DNA of 64,000 nt from Bacteroidaceae bacterium (GTDB lineage Bacteria; Bacteroidota; Bacteroidia; Bacteroidales; Bacteroidaceae), in contig JAFQBB010000042.1 of NCBI GenBank assembly GCA_017416805.1, positions 1 to 64,000 of the forward strand, written 5' to 3'. The translations under genes were made by a program, and so were the position numbers. This document shows positions 43,263 through 52,758 of this stretch, in pieces (within the stretch, counting starts at the first letter, position 1; each line of letters opens with the position of its first letter). Below the pieces are notes generated by a model, which worked only from the letters and a program-made list of their open reading frames with translations, made no database searches and was not told the DNA's origin.

Positions 43263-43297
43263 ACACTTCCCTTTTATAGTCGAATGAAAGATGATAT

Positions 43298-43346
43298 AAA
43301 ACGAGTTACGGAGAAGCATTTTATTCCTCCGTAACTCGTTTTTTTA
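43298..43346 (+). terminator. Hairpin terminator of ATPase gene 3
   Basis: Perfect stem of about 16 bp, acgagttacggag/ctccgtaactcgt flanked by A and T runs, 36 bases after the stop. Confidence 0.9.
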
Positions 43347-43375
43347 GCACTTGCGGAGAAAGTTCAAGGCAATTC

Positions 43376-43507
43376 CTATTCAATCACCATAAACATTTCT
43401 TTGAAATTCAGGGTCACATAGTCATATTGTCTGAAGAAGTTGTACCTCTGTATCACGAAGTGGAGAGCAACAGACATATCCTTTTCACGCAATAAGTATC
43501 TTTGTAT
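43376..43507 (-). pseudogene. In-frame coding remnant after the stop of the next gene
   Basis: Directly after the TGA of the 43508-44281 gene the same minus-strand frame stays open for 43 codons (RYLLREKDMSVALHFVIQRY ... FKEMFMVIE) and ends at TAG. It looks like protein, not random sequence. It could be a gene fragment, or a 33-codon ORF from an internal ATG. I do not recognise the family. Confidence 0.35.
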
Positions 43508-44281
43508 TCAAACGGTCTTTTCTTTTTTCTCGAAAAGTAATTTGATTTGATCAGTACGCTTTAGATAATTGTAGATCGTATCGTAATATGTTTCCAATCT
43601 TTTTAATTTTTGTAAGGTAGAAGTTGATTGTAAAGTTTCCATTTGTTCTCTTTCCTGTGTAAGATTTCTATATGCCAACTCTATTATAGGGATAGCTTCT
43701 CTGCAAATAGAATTAATTCCTTCTTTAATGTGTTTATGTTCACCTATTTTAAGAGATTCTATTTCCAATATAAGTTCATTAACCTTTTTAGTTAAGTGGA
43801 GAATTGCTGTATTTCTATTCCACAAAAGTAGTTTTGTGGACCAGCAATGATTGCGAACATATATTTTGTCCGGGTGCAACAGTTTGTTCTTTAGTTCTTC
43901 AATTATTTCTATGATGCAATTATAATTCCATGAATCTCGGTCTTTATATGCACTTCTTATTCGAGTGAACAGACTTCCCCAATTTTGAGGATTTGGTTCT
44001 ACTTCAAAATACGATAATGCGCAATTAATGCTATCACACCAATTATAACAACTTACTAAATGTCTGTCGTTATATAGCAACATGGCTCGCAAATAAGAGG
44101 CATTTCCATATCCCAAATTAGTCTGGATGCTAATTCCAAAATTCAATTTAGCTCCAATAAATTTAGGTTTATCATAATGGAACCCTTTTTCTTCATGTGA
44201 TGTAAACAAAGCATCGTTAGATATAAAAGGAGCCGTGTATAAACAATCATTCTCTTTGCTATAATACAATGAAATACTCAT
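43508..44281 (-). CDS. Unknown protein with coiled-coil C-terminus
   Basis: 257 residues, cytoplasmic, no recognised domain. The N-terminal half is mixed, with many Tyr, Asn and Trp residues (for example NWCDSINCALSYFEVEPNP). The C-terminal half (about 150-255) is helical with heptad-like Leu/Ile spacing. AT-rich coding DNA like its two upstream neighbours. It may form an operon with 44492-44881 and 44941-45657, with a 210-bp gap that holds no clear signal apart from a small tattcca/tggaatg palindrome near 44475. Confidence 0.55.
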   Translation of the reverse strand: MSISLYYSKENDCLYTAPFISNDALFTSHEEKGFHYDKPKFIGAKLNFGISIQTNLGYGNASYLRAMLLYNDRHLVSCYNWCDSINCALSYFEVEPNPQNWGSLFTRIRSAYKDRDSWNYNCIIEIIEELKNKLLHPDKIYVRNHCWSTKLLLWNRNTAILHLTKKVNELILEIESLKIGEHKHIKEGINSICREAIPIIELAYRNLTQEREQMETLQSTSTLQKLKRLETYYDTIYNYLKRTDQIKLLFEKKEKTV

Positions 44282-44491
44282 AATTATGTTTTCTGAAATA
44301 TTGCAAATCTTGGCTTGCTTGGATATTTGGATACAAAGAGGTTAAAGAAATATGGAGAGGATAAAAGCCGAAAATATAACAGAACGGTTTTTACCTCCCT
44401 TTTTATAACTTTTACTTGTTAGAGTTGAATAATGTTCCTTATTCAGTTTTAAACTCATATAGATATAAATATTCCAATAAGCTTGGAATGT

Positions 44492-44881
44492 TTATTCTTC
44501 ACGTATTTCTTCGAATTCGCCAAAAAACTCAATAATCCTAAGAGGGGACAACATTGCAAATCTGATACAGTGCATACTGTTTAAGATATTGCAAACTATC
44601 GGTTCATTGGGGTCTTCCCAACTAAGAGATTTTGGCAATCGTCCATATTGCACACGGTCTTGAAGGATATCACCATTTTCAATGCCAAAAATAGGCAAGC
44701 CAAAGCGCGAATTTATTCCTGTAGGAACCTCATTCAGAAGGGCAAATCCTATGGTGGTTTCGTTGAGGACCTTTGCTGCAATAGTGCAATTTATGAATCC
44801 ATTTCGCAAGCAAATTCCGTCTCTATATTCTTCATAGCTTAACGCCCTAAAAATAAAGGACTTTCTATAAATCGTGTTCAT
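44492..44881 (-). CDS. Unknown 129-residue protein
   Basis: Cytoplasmic; no known motif. Mixed alpha/beta-like sequence with an acidic C-terminus (FFGEFEEIREE). The coding potential is supported by a clean ATG frame in the same orientation and AT-rich composition as its neighbours, 59 bp after 44941. The function is unknown. Confidence 0.5.
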   Translation of the reverse strand: MNTIYRKSFIFRALSYEEYRDGICLRNGFINCTIAAKVLNETTIGFALLNEVPTGINSRFGLPIFGIENGDILQDRVQYGRLPKSLSWEDPNEPIVCNILNSMHCIRFAMLSPLRIIEFFGEFEEIREE

Positions 44882-44940
44882 TATTGTTGAAATTTAAGTT
44901 TTCCAAATTGTAAGTTCTTTGACAAATGACGATTAGCCAT

Positions 44941-45657
44941 TTAAAAACAACGAAGTTTTGTTATGCGTCGTTCAAACGGAGTGTTGATTATTTCAAAAAT
45001 ATGTTGGTAATACAAATCAAAAACACTACCCATAGACATATTAACAAGAGGCCATCTTAATTCATATTTACCACTTTGTTTGATTTGGTGAAATTGCTGC
45101 ATCTCTGAATGGGAAATATAGGAATGTTTTCCATTAGAATCACTCATGTATATACAATATGCACCAAGCATTCTTAAAATATCTTCTTCATAGCTCCATG
45201 GTTCCATTCCCTGAGAAATCATCTGAGTCATAAAAGAGGGTTGACCATACAATTCTTGACTGTATTTGTCACGGAATTTTCGTGTAATTCCCTTCATTAC
45301 CCAGTCATTATTTTCAATAAGTAAAAGCATACGTATTGCAGCACATTGCTTTTCGCTAACAGATGTGCTGGTTACTACTATCTTAAAAAAGCAAAATAAT
45401 GCGTTTTCCATAATGCTTGTATAGATATTAATATCATCTGAATAGGAAGGCGCAAATTCAGAAAATATGATACCTAATGGATAAAGTCGATCTGCTGTTG
45501 GTAGCATACAGGGGAAAGTTGCATATTCATTATACACTTTATGGGCAAGATTTAGAAATTTAGGATTCTCGTTACCTCCATTTTGTAACTCTTGAAAACA
45601 AGCGAACAACTTATCTTCTTGTTCTTTGCCGTCTGTAATAAGTTCAGTTATTGTCAT
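44941..45657 (-). CDS. Unknown helical protein
   Basis: 238 residues from the ATG at 45657 (MTITELITDGKEQ); a TTG 11 codons earlier is possible. It is predominantly helical by composition, with several Cys and Met, ending RRITKLRCF. No domain was recognised. A -7 box TATATTTGC at 45925-45933 would give a leader of about 260 nt containing the long hairpin at 45741-45862. It is the first gene of the AT-rich trio. Confidence 0.5.
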   Translation of the reverse strand: MTITELITDGKEQEDKLFACFQELQNGGNENPKFLNLAHKVYNEYATFPCMLPTADRLYPLGIIFSEFAPSYSDDINIYTSIMENALFCFFKIVVTSTSVSEKQCAAIRMLLLIENNDWVMKGITRKFRDKYSQELYGQPSFMTQMISQGMEPWSYEEDILRMLGAYCIYMSDSNGKHSYISHSEMQQFHQIKQSGKYELRWPLVNMSMGSVFDLYYQHIFEIINTPFERRITKLRCF

Positions 45658-45740
45658 ACAAATATTTATTAATGCATCACCAGCCCCCAATGTAGCTTTT
45701 ATTTAACAAAGAGGCGTAGGACTGTATGACCACGTCCTAA

Positions 45741-45862
45741 AGTGAAGGTGGTAGGAAAACCTTGGTAAACAGATGTGGTAATAGCAGCCCCACGCATACA
45801 CGTGGAGACCATTACATCATCTCTTGTTTACCGTGAGTAAGTTTCCTACGCTTTCCACTTAC
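45741..45862 (-). other. Long imperfect hairpin in leader of unknown operon
   Basis: On the minus strand aagtgg/ccactt-type ends, then gtaggaaa/tttcctac (45751 and 45842-45849), ggtaaac/gtttacc and an apical ccacg/cgtgg stem (45794-45809) form one hairpin of about 120 nt. It could be a regulatory RNA structure or a palindromic element. The rest of 45863-46116 holds no gene. Confidence 0.45.
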
Positions 45863-45924
45863 AAGATGAAGACATAACGCCTCTTTTTTTCTGATGTCTT
45901 TGGACCGAGTTCCCCCAATCCGCT

Positions 45925-45933
45925 GCAAATATA
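45925..45933 (-). promoter_or_regulatory. -7 promoter box upstream of the long hairpin
   Basis: Minus-strand TATATTTGC. Confidence 0.45.
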
Positions 45934-46116
45934 TCAATAAAATCAATTGGTTGGATGAAAAAGAGGAGAAAAATGATTGAAGGGAAGATGAATTTACATG
46001 GAAGGAGCGAATCCCATGCAATCACCTTCACCGAAGAGTCTGTCCGTCGATATCTGTTTGTCTGCTTGCCTGTGCCTGTTTGTCTGCACAGCTTCTTCGA
46101 TGGTAGTAGAGTGTAG

Positions 46117-46208
46117 TGCCGCATTACACTTTTGTACAGTGCGGCATTATAATTTTGTGCAATGCGGCACTATACTTTTGTGCAATGCGGCACTGTACTT
46201 TCAGAGTC
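46117..46208. repeat. Phased array: four 23-bp units
   Basis: tgcSgca-type units start at 46117, 46140, 46163 and 46186, exactly 23 bp apart. A GTGC-N6-GCAC palindrome spans unit borders. There is no gene on either strand. Confidence 0.88.
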
Positions 46209-46332
46209 TTGCGGTTCTTCGACGGAACTTCCGTTGTTTGCCAGTGGATGGATAGTTGTTTAAAAATCTTCTTCTCCCATTTTGTTTACTAACCAAAAGA
46301 TATTTATTACAGATGAAAATCTTTTGAATATA

Positions 46333-46379
46333 AAAACGGAACAATTCCGATGTGCTTCGTGCAGGAACTGTTCCGTTTT
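46333..46379 (-). terminator. Hairpin terminator of GH95 gene
   Basis: Stem aaaacggaaca/tgttccgtttt plus inner ttcc/ggaa, 21 bases after the stop, followed by TTTTTATATTC on the minus strand. Confidence 0.85.
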
Positions 46380-46399
46380 CCAACGAATTATATAACCAT

Positions 46400-49300
46400 T
46401 TATCTCTTCAGGAACTTCTGCCCTTTAGTTATGGCAACGCCTTTATAGGAGTTGTGGACAGGTTTGCCATCCACTGTATAGGCAGTGGAAGCAGTGACTT
46501 CCAGTGACTGAATGAAATGGATGCTGTTGGCATCCTGCTCGATGAGTTCTATCTCCTCTCCGGCAGTGGTCGGGATGTCGTAAAGATAACTTGTCGGCAA
46601 GTTGGTAGCAGGAATCTTTGACTTGTTGACAATGATAGGTTGAGGCATCAGGTATTCCTGCATCAATGGATTTGTATTCACTCCTGAAGCAGCAGTAAGG
46701 GGGTTACCATCTGCCATCTGTAAGGGGGTATTGCTACGCAGGCGCAGATTACCACCGACGGTTGATTTCACCTTCAGCGAAACGACCTTCCCCATCTTCC
46801 ATTGCAGGTGAGTCACCTCGAAACCTCCGCGTGAACGCAATCCCTTGACTTCACCTTCGGCCCATGCGGCAGGAAGGGCAGGAAGGATGTGCATAAAGCC
46901 TGCGTGAGACTGCAACAGCATTTCGGCAATACCGGCACAGCATCCGAAGTTACCGTCAATCTGGAAAGGTGCGTGGGCATCAAACATGTTGGCGTAGGTT
47001 CCACCGTCGGCATCGGACATGGTGGCATTCGGATCCATCAGGCGCAGCTGGTTCTTGATGATGGTCAGTGCATGATCGCCATCCAACATACGTGCCCATT
47101 GGCAGACTTTCCAGCCCATGGACCATCCGCGAGCGGCATCGCCACGCCCTACAAGCGACTTATGGACAGCCTGATAGATGGTAGGATTGGTGTAAGGTGA
47201 CACTTGGTTGCCAGGGTATGCTCCCCACAGGTGGGAGAGATGGCGATGTGATGTATTTTCGCGATCCCAATCTTCTTGCCATTCTTGCACTTGTCCGTAT
47301 TTACCAATCTTATAGGGTGTCAGTTGCGCTTTGAGCAAATCCAATTGGTCTGCAAAGTCAGCATCCACTTCGAGGATACGTGCTGCTGAAGCCGTGTTCT
47401 TCAGTACATCGTAAACCATCTGGTTGTCCATGGCCACACCGCCAAATAGCGCTCCATTCGTCTTAGAACCGTCCTCTTTGGTGTATGAATAGAGTCCCGG
47501 GTGGTTCTCCGGCGAGTTGGAAGGACACACTACCATATAGCCCGTATTGGGGTCTTTGACGAGGAAATCCTGGAAGAATTGGGCACAACCCTTCAGTACA
47601 GGATATATCTCTGCCAAATAGGTATTATCTCCTGAATAGAGGTATTTTTCCCACAGATGAGAGCAGAACCAGGCATTACAAGTGGGCCATACACCTACGG
47701 CATTGTTATCCACCGGGCCCGTAGTGCGCCAAATGTCTGTATTGTGATGCAACGTCCAACCTCGTGCGCCATACATCTTTTCTGCAGTCTCTGCACCGGT
47801 AACGGCTACTTCTTTCACCATCTCGATGAAGGGATTGTGACACTCGGTCAGATTGGTTACTTCGGCAGGCCAATAGTTCATTTCGACATTGATGTTGGAA
47901 GTATATTTGGAGTCCCATGCTGGATATTGCCTTGCGTTGGGGTTCCAAATGCCCTGCAAGTTGGCAGGCTGTGTACCCGGTTGTGATGAAGAGATGAGCA
48001 GATAACGTCCGAATTGGAAATAGTTAGATACCAATCCGGGATCGTTCCCTACGGAACGGAACTCTTTGATGCGTGTCTCTGTATCCTTCACTTCCTGAAC
48101 AGCATTGGCTCCCAAATCGAGACTCACACGATTGAATTGTTCTTGATATTTTTCTACATGATCGGCCAGCGTGTTGTCATAGTCCTTTTCCTTGTTGACA
48201 TAGTCTGTGATGTAGGCAAGAGCCTTTTTCTCAGCATCAGCACTAATATCTTCATAGTTGACGAAGTTGGTGGCTGAGGATATAACGATGGTCGCCGATG
48301 TGGCTTTGCAGACCTCAATGGTAGGAGCAGAAGTGTTTCCGGCTACGAGACCTCCCTGTATGACGTTTTGTTTGCTGCTGTTCGTCTGTGTTCCATCCTC
48401 ATTGATGACCTTGATGAAGGTGTAGCAGTTTAGTTTGTTATCCACATTTTCCGATTGTGTTCTGGCAGGGATGAGCGATGCCTCAATCATGCCGTCTGCT
48501 GTAATTTTATTGATGCCGAGCTTGGCCATATTGGTTTTGTTGGGAGCGGCAAAACATACGTTGAAGTTCAGTCTCTCCTTCTCAGAAGCCTCAAGACGCA
48601 CAATTGTAACATTATCCTCGAAAGAGGTAAATACCGTACGGGTATAGGTAACGCTGTCTATAACATAAGTAGTGACAGCCGTTGCGTTCGAGAGGTCCAA
48701 CGAACGTACATAGCCCTGTACATCGCGAGCACCGTCTGTCTGTCCGGCTTCCTCATCATCAAAACGAATTCCGGGGAAACCGATTAATACACAACCGGCA
48801 GCCTGATATTGAGCACCGTGAGAGGCTTGTGACATCCAGTTTGGGATAGCCAATTTCTGTGCTTCCACATAATCTTTGTTGAAGATAAGTTGTTGCACTT
48901 GTGCCAATACGGACTTGGCATTGGCGTTGTAGTTTCGGTTGGGAGATTGTCCCCAGAAAGTATCTTCATTGAGTTGGAGTGTATCTTTGGCCACACTACC
49001 GCTCACCATAGCTCCCAAGCGGCCATTTCCTAAAGGCAGAGCTTCTTCCCAATAGGCTGCCGGGCGGTGATACCACAAACGGTTCTTGCTGTCAAGCACA
49101 GGGGGAGAAACGGGACGTGTGTCCGAGGTAGTAAAAGTAGTGCTGATAGCCTCTATAAGCACATTGCCGGCAAGGTCGGTCAGCGAATTGGCCGGCAAAG
49201 AAAGCGTGTAGGAGGTTGTGAGGTCAAGTTCGTTATAAGCAAACGAAACTTTATTTACTTTCACCATAGGAGCGATAGTCTGACTTTCTTTAGTCGTATT

Positions 49301-50119
49301 GTTAGTCAATGTGGCTACAGCACCGCTTTTCATCTTTACACCTTCGTTGAAAAGCATCACGGCTTTACCGGTTGGAATGACGCTTGTATCCCCATCAGCA
49401 GGTATAATCTCTTTCAATTTTGGTGCTTGTGTGTCTTCCGCCAGAATGTTGACATACTTCAGATTGTAGTTGCTGGTCTTGGTGGCCGACTGTATCAGCA
49501 GACGGATGATGAGACTCTCCTTATCGTCAGCCTCCAGATTGTAATTGGCATCCACATAGGTATTCCAATGCGAACCGGAAGTGTAATCTTTCAGTACAGT
49601 CCATGTGGTTCCGCCATCTACTGAATAAACCACACCGAATTTAGTGGCCGAACTGGATCCGTCACCGATGGAAAAGTTCAGTTTGATGTTGTTCAGTGAA
49701 AGGGTGGGCATGGAGATTTCAAAATACTGGTCATGTTTTGTACCATCCGCATAATCTGCCGGTGCCGTAAACTTGTTGATGCTGGCTGTGTTCAGACGCA
49801 ACAGGTAATTGGGGTTAGAACCGCTGGAAGTCACCTGCCATTTGCCATCACTGGTGTGTACAGTCACTTTGCATAATTCCGGCTCTAAAGCGCATTCATT
49901 AGGGAGGAAATAGGGTTGGGTGCTACTCCATTTGGTGTTGGCAATCTGTGACCATCCTAAGGTGTTGGGTGTATAGACTACTGTACTCCCCGACTTTTCG
50001 GCATCATAACCAGTGGTGAATACCCACTTTGCTACAGCCGTCTGTCCGGCATAAGCATTCATTACACACAGTAGCCACGCAATCAAGGCTCCTGCCAATA
50101 GCTGTTTTCTTTTTCTCAT
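46400..50119 (-). CDS. GH95 alpha-L-fucosidase/galactosidase with N-terminal Ig-like domains
   Basis: 1239 residues, signal peptide ending AYA (about 24). Order: beta-sandwich (about 30-230), Big_5/SbsA-type Ig-like domain (about 235-330, KLKEIIPADGDTSV...), GH95 domain (about 345-1120) starting with WYHRPAAYWEEALPLGNGRLG, and a C-terminal tail (AYTVDGKPVHNSYKG...). Residues matching the known 1,2-alpha-L-fucosidase active site are present: NINVEMNYW (Asn pair), CPSNSPEN (Glu), QIDGNFG (Asp). It should release terminal alpha-L-fucose or L-galactose from plant or host glycans; the family has both activities. Divergent from the regulator at 50302, its likely controller. Confidence 0.92.
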   Translation of the reverse strand: MRKRKQLLAGALIAWLLCVMNAYAGQTAVAKWVFTTGYDAEKSGSTVVYTPNTLGWSQIANTKWSSTQPYFLPNECALEPELCKVTVHTSDGKWQVTSSGSNPNYLLRLNTASINKFTAPADYADGTKHDQYFEISMPTLSLNNIKLNFSIGDGSSSATKFGVVYSVDGGTTWTVLKDYTSGSHWNTYVDANYNLEADDKESLIIRLLIQSATKTSNYNLKYVNILAEDTQAPKLKEIIPADGDTSVIPTGKAVMLFNEGVKMKSGAVATLTNNTTKESQTIAPMVKVNKVSFAYNELDLTTSYTLSLPANSLTDLAGNVLIEAISTTFTTSDTRPVSPPVLDSKNRLWYHRPAAYWEEALPLGNGRLGAMVSGSVAKDTLQLNEDTFWGQSPNRNYNANAKSVLAQVQQLIFNKDYVEAQKLAIPNWMSQASHGAQYQAAGCVLIGFPGIRFDDEEAGQTDGARDVQGYVRSLDLSNATAVTTYVIDSVTYTRTVFTSFEDNVTIVRLEASEKERLNFNVCFAAPNKTNMAKLGINKITADGMIEASLIPARTQSENVDNKLNCYTFIKVINEDGTQTNSSKQNVIQGGLVAGNTSAPTIEVCKATSATIVISSATNFVNYEDISADAEKKALAYITDYVNKEKDYDNTLADHVEKYQEQFNRVSLDLGANAVQEVKDTETRIKEFRSVGNDPGLVSNYFQFGRYLLISSSQPGTQPANLQGIWNPNARQYPAWDSKYTSNINVEMNYWPAEVTNLTECHNPFIEMVKEVAVTGAETAEKMYGARGWTLHHNTDIWRTTGPVDNNAVGVWPTCNAWFCSHLWEKYLYSGDNTYLAEIYPVLKGCAQFFQDFLVKDPNTGYMVVCPSNSPENHPGLYSYTKEDGSKTNGALFGGVAMDNQMVYDVLKNTASAARILEVDADFADQLDLLKAQLTPYKIGKYGQVQEWQEDWDRENTSHRHLSHLWGAYPGNQVSPYTNPTIYQAVHKSLVGRGDAARGWSMGWKVCQWARMLDGDHALTIIKNQLRLMDPNATMSDADGGTYANMFDAHAPFQIDGNFGCCAGIAEMLLQSHAGFMHILPALPAAWAEGEVKGLRSRGGFEVTHLQWKMGKVVSLKVKSTVGGNLRLRSNTPLQMADGNPLTAASGVNTNPLMQEYLMPQPIIVNKSKIPATNLPTSYLYDIPTTAGEEIELIEQDANSIHFIQSLEVTASTAYTVDGKPVHNSYKGVAITKGQKFLKR

Positions 50120-50155
50120 GATTATTCCTTGTTATTAAGATTTTGATATTTGCCT

Positions 50156-50164
50156 GCAAAAATA
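50156..50164 (-). promoter_or_regulatory. -7 promoter box of GH95 gene
   Basis: Minus-strand TATTTTTGC, 37 bases before the start at 50119. Confidence 0.55.
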
Positions 50165-50270
50165 GATTTAATATACCCTTTGGAAGTGTAAAAAGAGGCC
50201 AAACAGAGTAAAAAACGGCGCAAAAGCCACATTATACGTCCTTAAGGAGTGATGAAATGGGAGTTTTTGC

Positions 50271-50278
50271 TAACTTTG
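50271..50278 (+). promoter_or_regulatory. -7 promoter box of Reg_prop/AraC regulator
   Basis: TAACTTTG, 23 bases before the ATG at 50302. The 182-bp region shared with the GH95 promoter is the likely operator site. Confidence 0.55.
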
Positions 50279-50301
50279 TCTCATTATTTGACTTTTAAGC
50301 C

Positions 50302-52659
50302 ATGCAAAGACCTTTATTCATAAGTTTGTTCATGTATTGTCTCTCCTTGTGTCCTATAGTAGCTCAGGATTCAATTGTGTATGACATCCGTTCAGGACTG
50401 TCACATTGGATAGTGTCGGATGTCCTACAAGACAGGCAGGGATTCATGTGGTTTGCCACATGGAACGGTTTGAACCGTTTCGATGGGTATGAATTCGTAC
50501 AGATAAAAGTCAAACCCGGTGATGGCACAAACATCCGGTCTGAGGTTATCCGTGAAGCAAGAATGGACGAAGAAGGTAACATTGTGTGCCGCACCGATGC
50601 CGGATTGTTCAGACTTGACTTGGGGAATTATCAGATGGAAGATGTCCAAGGGCCAGCTGTAGCAGAAATGTTCCTGAGTAATAAAGAGAAGCCCTTTAAA
50701 GACAACGAGAGCAACCTTTGGAAAGTAGGACGCTACGGAATTACCAAAATACACCGTGTGCACAATCCTGCCCAACTTGTTCATGGTACGGAGAAGGTGC
50801 AGGCCAGAGCTTTTTTCAAAGATAAAGACCATAGATGGTGGCTGGCAACCAAAGAAGACGAATGCATACGTATCTACGACAACAACAACACTCTTATTGG
50901 ATTTTTAGGCCAAGACGGATGTATCCATAGCGAGAAGACAGTCTTCGGTTACCGAGCCTATAACCTGTTCCAGCATTCAAATGGTGACATCTGGATAGGC
51001 TGCAAGCCCGGTGCTTTGCTCAGGTTACAGAAGAAAGCCGATGGAACGTATGATATTGCGCGGATTAATGTTTATGAAAGTCTCAATACCCTGGAATGTG
51101 ACATCGTCTATCACATGGCTGAAGACAGTGCTGGACGCTTATGGATAGCATCGTTCGGGGGTGGAGTCTATTGCTTGCCTGAACCGGAAGTAGAGCAGCC
51201 TTCATGCATTACTTTTACCGTTGGTAACGATATGGAAAAGCGAGATAAAGTACGACGCATTCTCTTGACCGACTCCGGACATATTATTTGTGCCACGACA
51301 AACGGACTATTGGTGGCTCGTATTGACCAGGAAAATATCTGTCGCACGACTTTTCGTCGGTTGGTACGGGATGGAAAACGAGAAGCGAGTCTCTGTAATA
51401 ATGCCACAATGGATGTCTGTCGTGATAAAGAAGGACGTATTTTCATTGCTACAGAAAACAATGGGATAGATATGATTACGGAAGAATCGCTTTTCTCGGA
51501 AATACCACAATTTACTCATTTCAACCAAAACAATTCATCATTGACTTCCGATGCCTGCTTGGCCATGACAATGAGGGAAGATGGACATCTCTTTGTGGTA
51601 TGCACCGACAGAGTAATAGATTTCTGCCCCGACAGCAATCAGACCGTCACATATTCTCGGACTTTTTGGAATAAAAACAGCCATTTCTCTGAAGAACGTC
51701 CCCTTCAACTGTTTGACGGTTCGTGGCTCTTCGGACAGGAACAAGGAGCCTATATTGCAAGCCTGCATAGTCTTCAAACCCGAGGTTATATCCCTCCCTT
51801 GGTTTTTACCAAACTCAGTATTAACGGACAGCCGTCTAATCCTGCTATCTGTCTGAAGGATACATTAGTCATCCAACCGGAAGAACGCAATTTCTCACTG
51901 AGTTTTGCTGCATTGGATTATACAGACAATTCAAACATCTGTTATCGGACAAGGTTGAACCATTCTGCATGGAGTGGGGTAGATAGAAATCGGTCGTTGA
52001 CTTTTTTCGACCTACAACCCGGCGAACACCTTCTTGCCGTACAATCGACCGACCGCTATGGCAGGTGGATAGATAACACTCGCGAACTGCTTATTGTGGT
52101 ACTTCCTCGTTGGTATGAGACTGTTTGGGCACGATACTTAGGAGGTTTATTGACCATTTGCATCATTACAATTGTAGTTGCCTCCATATTCTATGTGCGT
52201 AATCTCCATCGACAACGCCGAGAGTTGCTTGAACGGTATATGACCCTTTTGGGAACCTCTGAAAAAATATCAAAAAAGGGTGAAAATACTCCTCAAACAC
52301 TTCTCACTGGAGAATTAAAAATAAACGATCGCAAGTTCCTTGAACGAGTAACCCGATATATTGAAGAAAATATATCAAACAGCGATGCCAACATTGATGA
52401 CATGGCTTCACAAGTTGCTACCAGTCGTAGCAACCTCAATCGAAAACTCCGTTCATTAGTTGGCATTACTGCAACACAGCTACTGATAGAAGCAAGAATG
52501 CAAAAAGCCAAACAATTGCTACAGGACACAGACAATATCGAGCAACTCAATGTCACTGATATAGCCTTTCAATGTGGATATGCTGATGCCAAATATTTTT
52601 CGCGCTGTTTCAAGCAGAAGTTCGGATCGACTCCTACGGAGTTTGTAATAAGAAAGTAA
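50302..52659 (+). CDS. Membrane-spanning glycan sensor-regulator: Reg_prop/Y_Y_Y with AraC-type HTH, no kinase
   Basis: 785 residues. Signal peptide (1-21), periplasmic beta-propeller of Reg_prop repeats (about 25-500; GLSHWIVSDVLQDRQGFMWFAT), Y_Y_Y domain (about 530-605), one membrane helix (about 612-632), a short linker, then an AraC-family DNA-binding domain (about 674-785; IDDMASQVATSRSNLNRKL and DIAFQCGYADAKYFSRCFK). The histidine-kinase and receiver domains of the usual Bacteroides hybrid two-component systems are absent, so signalling must be direct through the membrane. Divergently placed to GH95, which it probably activates when its oligosaccharide binds. Confidence 0.88.
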   Translation: MQRPLFISLFMYCLSLCPIVAQDSIVYDIRSGLSHWIVSDVLQDRQGFMWFATWNGLNRFDGYEFVQIKVKPGDGTNIRSEVIREARMDEEGNIVCRTDAGLFRLDLGNYQMEDVQGPAVAEMFLSNKEKPFKDNESNLWKVGRYGITKIHRVHNPAQLVHGTEKVQARAFFKDKDHRWWLATKEDECIRIYDNNNTLIGFLGQDGCIHSEKTVFGYRAYNLFQHSNGDIWIGCKPGALLRLQKKADGTYDIARINVYESLNTLECDIVYHMAEDSAGRLWIASFGGGVYCLPEPEVEQPSCITFTVGNDMEKRDKVRRILLTDSGHIICATTNGLLVARIDQENICRTTFRRLVRDGKREASLCNNATMDVCRDKEGRIFIATENNGIDMITEESLFSEIPQFTHFNQNNSSLTSDACLAMTMREDGHLFVVCTDRVIDFCPDSNQTVTYSRTFWNKNSHFSEERPLQLFDGSWLFGQEQGAYIASLHSLQTRGYIPPLVFTKLSINGQPSNPAICLKDTLVIQPEERNFSLSFAALDYTDNSNICYRTRLNHSAWSGVDRNRSLTFFDLQPGEHLLAVQSTDRYGRWIDNTRELLIVVLPRWYETVWARYLGGLLTICIITIVVASIFYVRNLHRQRRELLERYMTLLGTSEKISKKGENTPQTLLTGELKINDRKFLERVTRYIEENISNSDANIDDMASQVATSRSNLNRKLRSLVGITATQLLIEARMQKAKQLLQDTDNIEQLNVTDIAFQCGYADAKYFSRCFKQKFGSTPTEFVIRK

Positions 52660-52758
52660 TGAATCAAGCCATAATTTCTATTTGAAGCAAAAATCCAACA
52701 ATAAAATCTAAGGTTATTACACTATTATACAGCTTGTTATCATTAATAACACCGCGAA

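Noticed and set aside
46117-46208. CRISPR-like array
   Set aside because: Units abut without unique spacers and no cas genes are present; it is a simple tandem array.
45846-46255. Short frames on both strands
   Set aside because: They overlap repeats and leader structure; no start signal or family.
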